Of a stretch of 64,000 bases of DNA, positions 56,138 to 64,000 are shown in pieces (the stretch's first letter is position 1; each line of letters opens with the position of its first letter). A program made the position numbers and the translations under genes. The DNA lies in the NCBI GenBank assembly GCA_963082975.1, contig OY720347.1, positions 17,435,187-17,499,186 on the forward strand, given 5' to 3'. The notes below the pieces were generated by a model. The model did not search any database and was not told where the DNA came from. It was given only the letters and a program-made list of their open reading frames with translations. Source of the DNA: Labia minor (lineage: Eukaryota; Arthropoda; Insecta; Dermaptera; Spongiphoridae).

Positions 56138-56619
56138 ATTAATGTGACGGTTAAAGCTGATTTTTTTTGATAATGTTTTTGAAATCAGGTTTATATATAT
56201 ATTTTGATATAATAAATAATTTCAAAAATTTTGCATACCTTAATATAGCTAAAAATATTATCAAATATTTTATTATTTAGAAATTATTTGAAAATATTAA
56301 TTTAGTAAAGCATTAACTCGTTCAAAAAACTATTTAAGCAAAATGGTCTTTTTAGATTGAAAATTTAAAACAAATTCTTTAAAAAAATGAACGATTATAT
56401 ATAAAAATCTAATAAATACTACTACTATGGAACTAGTAGGATCCATTGGCAATTGTTCTATTTATTTTTTCACTTAGTTTTATTTCGTATAGAAATCCTT
56501 TAGTTTTTTATAATAAAAAGTATAAAATAAATTTAAGTAAAAAGAAATATTTTTAAAAAATACACTTTACTTAAAATTGCACTAAAAAGTAAAAAATAAA
56601 ATCACTTTAAAGTGTGTGC
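56138..56619. other. AT-rich spacer
   Basis: Nothing recognised. Confidence 0.5.
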
Positions 56620-56680
56620 GCTCAAATTATAATAACACCAAATGGAAGCAAATGTTTTACGGTGTTATTATAATTTGAGC
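56620..56680. repeat. Perfect 20-bp stem hairpin with 21-nt loop
   Basis: GCTCAAATTATAATAACACC at 56620-56639 pairs perfectly with 56661-56680. The size is that of a small-RNA precursor or a cruciform. No flanking target duplication or family member was found in the window. Confidence 0.85.
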
Positions 56681-57099
56681 CATCTATGATTGAAATAGTG
56701 AACTATTCCATATTCCGCATATGAAAGTTTAGTTAATTAATTACCACTAATAGATAAATAATTCAGTGGATTTTTCAATTAATTCGTATATTATTAGGAG
56801 GAGCAAGCGCGTATGCAAAATTTCATGTTGATTGAATGACGGGAAGTTGTTGAAATATCGATTAAAAAATGCCGCGGACAAACATCCGGACAGAGTGAGT
56901 TAAGTAAAAGTGTATAATAATTGAAAGAGGATATTTCGCCACCGTCCCCCAATAGCCCTCTCAGGTTCTGTTGACCTTATTTAAGGGGCCCACGTTGGAA
57001 ATCCCCGATTTAAAATCTTCCCTTTGAAATTTTGATAAACAACTAAAATGGTTATTAATAAAATTCAATAAAGCCATTTGAAGTCGTAAGAACATAATT
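56681..57099. other. AT-rich spacer with weak GC-richer island 22
   Basis: 56790-57010 is GC-richer (GATATTTCGCCACCGTCCCC). Nothing coding is recognised. Confidence 0.4.
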
Positions 57100-57281
57100 G
57101 ATTCATAACTGTTGATGAGACTTAAATTAAATTAAATCAAATTTAATTAATTAAATTAATTAGAACACATTTATAAGAAATGTATCAGTGTTGATGGAGA
57201 TTATGTTGAAAAATATAGCAAAAAAAAAATTTAAAAACATCGATTTTCTTGGTCAGGTGGGAAACTTTTCATCCACCCTCG
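57100..57281 (+). mobile_element. mariner derivative, 3' half
   Basis: Matches the right half of the element at 34407-34895, including the same internal scar after GTTGATGAGACTTAAATTAA and the right end ATCCACCCTCG followed by TA. The left half is missing. Confidence 0.85.
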
Positions 57282-57420
57282 TATTTACTAAATAAATATT
57301 ATTGTTTTAAATATTACATATAAAAAGCACCCTAATACATATAAATATAATTAATAATACTATTTAAAGATGTTACATACGCGTATAGAGTTTATAGTAT
57401 ACAATTTGTTAGTACTGGAG
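57282..57420. other. AT-rich spacer
   Basis: Nothing recognised. Confidence 0.5.
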
Positions 57421-57900
57421 AAACGTGGGTTGATTGAGGGTGGTGGGCGTGTATTTTTACTATTTTCCAATGGCTAAGGGCACGTGTGGTGGTTTTGGTT
57501 TCGTCGTGGCTCCTATTTCCCGGGGTAGGACTCGGGGGAGTGGGAGGCACGTCGTGTGGGTTTGAGACGACATCGGCCGGTCGTCGTCGTCCCTGGGGGA
57601 CTCGATGTCTGTCGTTACGGACCCCGGGCACCAGCACCACCGTCGACCACACACGTTCGTTCCGGGGGCCGAACCCGGGGCTTTGACATGCACACACACA
57701 TCGACAGAGAGATAGCGATGGGCCTAATGTAATCGGCCTCAGGGCATAACCTTGTTACCCTTCAGGCTCAGGGGACCGACACGAGGAGTCCGCCTTCAAA
57801 ATGGTTCATTATCATTCGACTTTTAAGACAGACACCCACCACCACCACCGGTTCGTTTTAGTGCCACCAATTTGAAATCGAGGGATACCCATCGAATGTT
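57421..57900. other. GC-richer island 23, CpG-dense
   Basis: The most GC- and CpG-rich host-like stretch in the window (CGGCCGGTCGTCGTCGTCCC, GGACCCCGGGCACCAGCACC). Short frames are open on both strands with no recognised domain. Candidate promoter-type or regulatory island. Confidence 0.45.
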
Positions 57901-58000
57901 ACTTTTTCTATTCCATTTTATTCTAAGTATTTTTTTTTTCACTCAAGCCCATTTCTTAATAAAAATTTCACACAAGATAGGATAAATGTAATATAATTTA

Positions 58001-58037
<37 letters not shown>

Positions 58038-58249
58038 ATATATAATATCCAATTTTTGTTATATAGAGTAAAATATCAAAGCAAATTGCTTAAATAAAAC
58101 TCTTAATATGCTAATTTCTCTATGAAACTTTCTTTATATATGTTGAATTATGAAACAAACACATTTTAATTTATTAATTTAAATTTATTTTAAATCAAAT
58201 GAAGATAAATATAATTAATGTATGAATATTCATAACAAATTTTATCTTA
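57901..58249. other. AT-rich spacer with TA repeat
   Basis: TA microsatellite at about 58005-58034. Confidence 0.5.
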
Positions 58250-59226
58250 TCTTATTATGCTAGCTAAAATTGTATATATCTATCTATCTATATATATTGG
58301 TTCTCAAAAACCGCTCTAACGATTTTTTTCAAATTCACACTAGATATAGTATTTATAAAGAAAAATTAAGTTTTATTGATGATATCTCTTGAAACATTCA
58401 GCTTCATTATTAATTTCTTAATTGAAAATTATATATGGAAAACGTCAAAATTGGCCTCCATTTTTATTTGTATTAATATTTTTTTTTATTTAAAATATTT
58501 TAAAATTTATTATTTAATTTCGAAATAAAATTAAAAATATTTATTTTTTTAATAAAATATATATAGATATTTATTAATCTCTCTCAAAAAAAAAAAAATA
58601 AATAAAAAACATCAAATCTGCCTGCTAAGACAGTAAAAAAATGACAATTTTTTATCTAAATATATATAGTTCAGATGGTAAAGTGATGTTTTAACGAGTG
58701 GATTTCGTCGGTTCGAAACTCTCCGGGTGAATCGTTATTTAAAAATGAAAATGAAAATAATGAATTTGTTATTTTTTTTCTTTTTATCTATTGTTTACAT
58801 TTTAATAAATTACTATTTTATATTTATTTATTCATTGTTCTTTTATTAAATTTAATATTTATTAATATTATTTATTATTAATTTATATATTGATGACATC
58901 ACAAATGACATTTATATTGAAATTTGACTCCCGCCTTTTTTTAAATATATTTTGTCTTAGCAGGCAGATTTGATGTTTTTTATTTTTTTTTTTTTTTTGA
59001 GAGAGATTAATAAATATCTATATATATTTTATTAAAAATAAAATTAAAAATATATATTTTTTTTATATTTAAAATATTTTAAAATTTTTTATTTAATTTC
59101 GAAATAAAATTAAAAATATATATTTTAATAATATTTTATAATTATAAATTACGATATATATTTATCAATAATAATTAATTATTTTTTTTTAACTTAATTA
59201 CAGAGCCGAGGCTCGGGGTCCCGGTA
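58250..59226 (+). mobile_element. Helitron-like element, copy 2
   Basis: Same 5' end (TCTTATTATGCTAGCTAAAA) and 3' hairpin end (GAGCCGAGGCTCGG then GGTCCCGGTA) as 17697-19288, and the same internal block (ACCGCTCTAACGATTTTTTT, TTTTATTGATGATATCTCTT). It additionally contains a foldback with ~90-bp arms around the tRNA-like segment. Confidence 0.7.
58543..59040. repeat. Foldback: ~90-bp inverted arms around a tRNA-like segment
   Basis: 58543-58633 and 58954-59040 are near-perfect inverted copies (inner edge CTGCCTGCTAAGACA / TGTCTTAGCAGGCAG; outer part with GAGAGAGATTAATAAATATC on the right arm). The loop holds the tRNA-like sequence TAGTTCAGATGGTAAAGTG ... GGTTCGAAACTC. Confidence 0.8.
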
Positions 59227-60491
59227 TGATCTTAATATATTGTCAGAATTAGATAAATAATGTAGAGAAGAAAATATTTAAAAATAGATATTTATTTAAA
59301 TGAAATAAAATTATTTAATTTACAGAATGAAAATGTCTATAATAATGTCTAAACATTTTTCTTTATAATTTTACATTATAATAATACTAATTACAGTAGT
59401 TATAATATATGGGGAATTTTCAACTTTGACTGCCGATTTGACCATGTTCCCAAACGAATTTTAAAAAAACCAAGACCACTTTACATTTACACATTTTAAG
59501 CTCTAATCGAATCCAAAATCAAAATTTAAAAAATCGAAAAACAAACTCACAGATATATAGATTTTATAAATGAACATTTATACAATTTATTTTAATTAAT
59601 TTGAAACATTTTAGGAAACAAATTTTTAATGGGTCATTTTTAGAAATCCCATTTAACAATTATAATAAATAATTAAAAAATTGTAAAATTTTTAAAGTAT
59701 ATAAAAATAAATTGTATAAATTGGTTAAAGGGTCGAGTGATAGTTCGGTGTCCCAGGTATATATTTTATATTAACACGCCTACTTTTCTGTATAATAAAG
59801 ATATAAAGAATCATATTTTAATTTTTATATAACCAAGAAATCATTTTTTCACTTAAAATATAGTTGTAAAGCCCAAATCTCCGATCCATATAACATCATC
59901 GACTGGGCCGCTACCAAAAGGAGTCTTCTCTTGCTCTGACTAGGGCCACCGGTATTTGCCATTAGTCTCGAAAAAATAATATTAAATTTTATATAAATTT
60001 ATAAATTAGAATATTTGAATTTGTTTAAATTTTAACACATGTAATCAATCATATGCATAAAGAATAGAAAATTTTGAAAATCAACTTGGTATTAAATTCA
60101 GAAAAAAAAATACTCATATATAGAATATATAGACTATTCGAATATAATTGAAACTCTTTCTCTCCCTCTATTTTAAATTTAAAAAAACGGAGTGTTAAGA
60201 AATTAAGATTCCTTATACAACATGGATGGTTAAATGAATTGGGCTCCCTACCTCCCTGAGAAATTCCCATTAAAAATGTTTATAATATTTTAGTTTATTA
60301 AATCAAACTATTATTTTTTTATTTCAATATTTTTAATGTTAATACAATAATTTTTATTTTATAATCTATAAAATAATTTAATTATTTTTAAAAACAACGG
60401 TCTTCAATTACAATTTTTTACTCTCTACTGACTGTTCATTTCATAACTGAAAATAGTGTCGAATAGAAATAGACGATATTACTTGGATTAA
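59227..60491. other. AT-rich spacer with an orphan Helitron-like terminal motif
   Basis: 59728-59760 reads GGGTCGAGTGATAGTTCGG then TGTCCCAGGTA, matching the inner terminator of the Helitron-like family but with no 5' end paired to it. 59870-59960 is slightly GC-richer. Otherwise AT-rich. Confidence 0.45.
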
Positions 60492-60737
60492 TCTTATTAT
60501 GCTAGCTAAAATTGTTTGTTTGTATTATTGAGGAACCCAGTTCAATTCATTTTAATCAGATTGATGCAATGATGCAACATTTAATAATTGTAATAAATAA
60601 TTAATTGTAGATTAATATTTTTTAAAGGGTCGAGCGACAGATCGGTGTCCCAGGTATTAATATTACCAGCCAAACCCAATAATAATGAATCATTTTTTTT
60701 AACTTAAGTACCGAGCCGAGGCTCGGGGTCCCGGTAC
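60492..60737 (+). mobile_element. Helitron-like element, copy 3 (246-bp minimal form)
   Basis: The shortest family member: 5' TCTTATTATGCTAGC, an ATTTTAATCAGATTGATGCA block, the inner motif GATCGGTGTCCCAGGTATTA, and the 3' hairpin with GGTCCCGGTAC. It shows which sequence is common to all copies. Confidence 0.75.
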
Positions 60738-60965
60738 TATAATCCTATGAGATCTAACGTATGTAAAAGATTTCATCTGTTGAAAATAGAATAAATCTTA
60801 GATCATGAATCAATGTTTTTGAAAAGTAAGTACTATAATAAGTAAAAAATTTAATTATTTTATTATTTTATTTGAATTAAATTGAATTATTTAATATTCT
60901 AATGAATTATTATAAATTCTGAAAATTATTTAACTTTAACTTGATATTACTTGTATATGTATAAT
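60738..60965. other. AT-rich spacer
   Basis: Nothing recognised. Confidence 0.5.
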
Positions 60966-61445
60966 ATAAAAATGAATCGCAAAATGTGTTTGTAAGCCCA
61001 TAACTCAATAACGTCTGAACCAATTTTGCTAATTCTTTTATTTAAATGTTCGTTGAAGTCCAACGATGGTTTTTACGGCGAGAAAAAAATCGAATAGTTT
61101 CCGGTAAACCCTAAAAACAGCCCTTTTCTTTTTGCCATACAAACGTAAAGTTACCATGGCAACCGATAACAACAAATTTCAGAAATGAGAGAGAAAATAT
61201 GCTTTTTAAAGATAGGGTCTTACATGTAGCTGGTCGCTCCAAAGAGACAGAAGAAAAAAAAAGAAGAGAGGCTAAAAAAGTTAGGATTTATCATACTGAG
61301 ACTCGATCTTTTGACTGAGTCTCAGTCAGAGAGAGAAAATAGGCGTTTTAAAATATGGTCTTACATGCAGCAGGTCGCTCTACTGAGACAGAAGAAGAAA
61401 AAGAAGAGAGGTTAAAAAAAGATACAGGGGATAAAGGGGGTAGTA
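60966..61445. repeat. Repeat module with two ~95-bp direct units
   Basis: 60966-61186 has a block (CTGAACCAATTTTGCTAATT, GTTCGTTGAAGTCC, GGTTTTTACGGCGAG) of a kind common in Helitron-type repeats. Units at 61187-61282 and 61328-61422 share GAGAGAGAAAATA, GGTCTTACATG and GGTCGCTC, with a 10-bp palindrome (ACTGAGACTC / GAGTCTCAGT) between them. No ends defined. Confidence 0.55.
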
Positions 61446-61720
61446 TATATATATATATATGTAAAAATAGAATAATATTAATATATATTATATACTGTTA
61501 AAGAAAAACTATATATATCTATATACCATAATTTCTATAATCTATATATTTAAAAGACATATTTTAATATATTAAACTTGGATTCTTTATTAGATGTATG
61601 TTCTTTTTATATTAAGATACATTCATATAATATATGTAATGCATATACTTCTCTAATTTAGTACATAAGGATGTATATATATATATGTATAATTCCCTAA
61701 ATGGTGAGTAAGTAACTAGA
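61446..61720. other. AT-rich spacer
   Basis: Short TA runs at 61446-61460 and 61674-61687. Nothing else. Confidence 0.5.
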
Positions 61721-62020
61721 CTATCCTTCCCTTATTTGTCATTACCTTAATATTAGTGAAGTAAGTAGTCTTGTCCCTCGAAACGTGTGTGCATTAATCA
61801 TCTCTCTTACTCCCGAAAAACAGAGTGATGTCCAAGGGTTTGAGTGGGGTGGAGGGTGGGCAAGGTTCTGCGATAAATGAGTGTCGGAAGCCTAATGACC
61901 AGTGAGACACCCATTTGGCAATAAGGGTCCTCCGGACAGATTCAAGCTGCCACCGAAGAAGAGGGTAACGCAGACAGTCAGACAAGACAGACACCCTCTT
62001 GGCTAATAATCATTTACAAC
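61721..62020. other. GC-richer island 24
   Basis: Contains GAGTGGGGTGGAGGGTGGGC and CAAGCTGCCACCGAAG. The minus strand is open for 66 codons without recognised similarity. Confidence 0.4.
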
Positions 62021-62450
62021 GCCTTTTTCTTTCTTTCAAAAAAATAAAAAAATATTATGATTTAATACGGAAATTAAGAACAAATGTCGTAGAAAGACAC
62101 GGGTTGTAATTACGATAATTAACGGATTTGGTTAAAAAAAAATGTCAAAATACGTAAAAACTGGGGGAGTAACTCTTGAGGATATATTTAAACCCTAAGG
62201 GATCTGATTATATTAGGGAATAAGCAAAAACTGAAGGAAAGAGTAACGACTAATTGCTTTCTTCCCTATCAGGTTATAAATATTCGAATATTAAATCATA
62301 TAACTACAACACAAAAACCGTGTAAGGCAAAACTACATCTTTAGATCATTTATGAAGTCTTTTAATATTACAAATAGGTAGGGAAAGTTTCCAATGTTAA
62401 TGAATGTTTTCTTGGATAGATTTTTACTTCTGAAAATAATAATTAAAATT
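62021..62450. other. AT-rich spacer
   Basis: Nothing recognised. Confidence 0.5.
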
Positions 62451-63830
62451 CTGGAGTGTCTCCACTCGACTATCTCGCAAATTTGAATTGGATAAACAAG
62501 CTTTTTTCTATATTTGAAAATTAATTAAAATTTTATTATATCCGATCATTTAAGATTTTTAACATCATTTGCACTGATAACATTTTAATGAAATAAGAAG
62601 ACTTTGGCTTAATATTATATTTTTGTGAGTTGCGCAAATTTATGAAATAGCATTTGTTTTCAACTGCTTTTAGTTACATTTAACTTTATCATAGTTTTGA
62701 TAAAAATTAAATACATTACCAGGGGGGACGTAGCAATTAATCTTCCTATATTGCATTTCTTATATGGGATGTTCAATGTGTATACAATTACATATATTTA
62801 TATGGATAATGCAATTTGTATATGTATTAAACACATATATTATTTTATAATCGTATACACATTTATATTACCATTATTATATTATATTAACTTACTTCGA
62901 TACTTTGAAAAAAAAATCGAGAAATTTAATTTTAAACTGACTTCTAAGACAGAACACTTCAACACTCGCCAGCGTCACTTGTTGGCGCGTGATTGGCAGT
63001 CAACGTGTTAAAAAATTTAAATAATTAATTACAGTACTGTCAGCGATTTAATCAAGCTGAAATTCTATATATAGCAGTTTTATACAATTTTTAATCATTT
63101 GAAAAATTATCAAACATATATCTTTATTTTTACGGTTAGTTTAGAGCAGGGGTGGCCAACCCGTGGCCCGCCGTAAACATTTTTGCGGCCCGCGAGATTC
63201 ACCACACTTTTATATTCTGCGCCCTCATGAAACAAATATCTGCACTAGTGGAATAAATATGATTTCATTTTTTTTATTTCGTTGTTTCTTTTTTGATTTT
63301 TAGTATTATATATTTTTTACAATGTGCATTCAGTATCATTATTATTATATTATATATGTTTATATGTAAAAATAATAGTAAACATAATAAAAATTCATTA
63401 TTTTTCAATTTGTCACACCAAACAATATCTATAATGGGTCTAAATCTAATAAGGGTATGTATAATTTTATATGCGGCCCGCGAAGTTATGATGCATTTCC
63501 AAAGTGGCCCGCAAGATCATTTGGGTTGGCCACTTCTGGTTTAGAGGAAAAAAAAACTGAAAACATGGTAGGTAATGGTCTTCTTCTGAATGAGCTACAT
63601 TTCTCAAAAGTTGGTTGAAAACTACGAATTTTGAATAATTTCATTATTCTAGCTCAAACCGTTTTTGCGTGATCTTGTCTATAAACACATACACATATAC
63701 ACTCACTGACAGACATTTTTTCTCAAACTTAGTAAAAATGACTCAGGGACCATCAAAACGTATAAACACATTAAAATCTCCACATCGAAAATTTTCGTGA
63801 TCGCAATACTATCTCTGGTGAGATAGTAAA
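62451..63830 (-). mobile_element. HINE-B, minus strand, with two internal disruptions
   Basis: 3' end (GGAGTGTCTCCACTCG, ACTATCTCGC) at 62451-62497. The family's normal next ~170 bp are replaced by about 460 bp of unrelated AT-rich DNA (62498-62960). Block 2 resumes at about 62965, is interrupted by the hAT MITE at 63147-63538, and continues to an almost intact 5' hairpin at 63801-63830. The two 3' parts could alternatively be separate insertions. Confidence 0.75.
63147..63538. mobile_element. hAT MITE, 392 bp, with perfect 8-bp TSD
   Basis: Left end CAGGGGTGGCCAACCC, and the complement of the right end reads CAGAAGTGGCCAACCC. GTTTAGAG occurs at 63139-63146 and 63539-63546, an exact 8-bp target duplication inside HINE-B sequence. 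Subterminal GCGGCCCGCG motifs occur near both ends. No transposase. Confidence 0.95.
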
Positions 63831-64000
63831 CTATACCTTCCCTTCAGTAAAAATAGTACTTATCAATTTTTTTATTTTGAGTGTACTAATTATATATATA
63901 TATATAAAATTAGATAATTAATTAATATATTTTTGCATTTATTTCTATATAGAAAATAATGGGTTTCTATTAAAATAAAGTTTATATTTTACACATTTTA
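63831..64000. other. AT-rich spacer to window end
   Basis: Short TA run near 63892-63904. Nothing else. Confidence 0.5.

Overview
The window reads as non-genic DNA from a metazoan nuclear genome, most likely an arthropod. The evidence is a strongly AT-rich composition, many microsatellites, and the kinds of mobile elements present: Bel/Pao, R2-clade and RTE-type LINEs, mariners, hATs, tRNA-derived SINEs and non-autonomous Helentron-like repeats. The species cannot be named from the sequence. I found no host protein-coding gene, rRNA or tRNA gene. The best reading is a very large intron or a gene desert: AT-rich spacer filled with transposons and dotted with about 25 GC-richer islands of 100-650 bp. 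Those islands could be conserved regulatory DNA or unrecognised exons.

Layout. 0-11 kb holds Helentron-like repeats (called HINE-A and HINE-B here), a hAT MITE, a decayed LINE and a small element with 17-bp inverted repeats. 11-20 kb holds a tRNA-type SINE, then a hAT remnant (12841-16710) with an R2-clade LINE inside it, then an RTE-type LINE (17430-20105) split by a 1.6-kb Helitron-like element. 20-31 kb holds islands, HINE copies, a second SINE, a LINE tail, and two related hAT MITEs. 31-38 kb holds a HINE-A copy with a long TATG array, a head-to-head mariner remnant, a diverged second copy of the 29-kb segment carrying different insertions, and another LINE tail. 38-47 kb alternates islands and HINE-B copies. 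48.6-54.05 kb is a complete Bel/Pao LTR retrotransposon with apparently identical 458-bp LTRs, a 5-bp target duplication and one open 1247-codon frame that has lost catalytic regions. 54-64 kb holds HINE-B copies, a mariner fragment, a 20-bp perfect hairpin, two more Helitron-like copies, and a HINE-B with a hAT MITE inside it that has a perfect 8-bp target duplication.

The most informative structures are comparative ones inside the window. (i) Two diverged copies of one spacer segment (about 28.9-29.7 and 34.2-35.7 kb) act as reciprocal filled and empty sites for three element types. (ii) The broken LINE reading frame at 17.7/19.29 kb fixes the boundaries of a Helitron-like family whose three copies range from 246 bp to 1.6 kb. 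(iii) HINE-A and HINE-B have different terminal sequences but keep the same pairing scheme, with a left end complementary to a right subterminal repeat followed by a hairpin.
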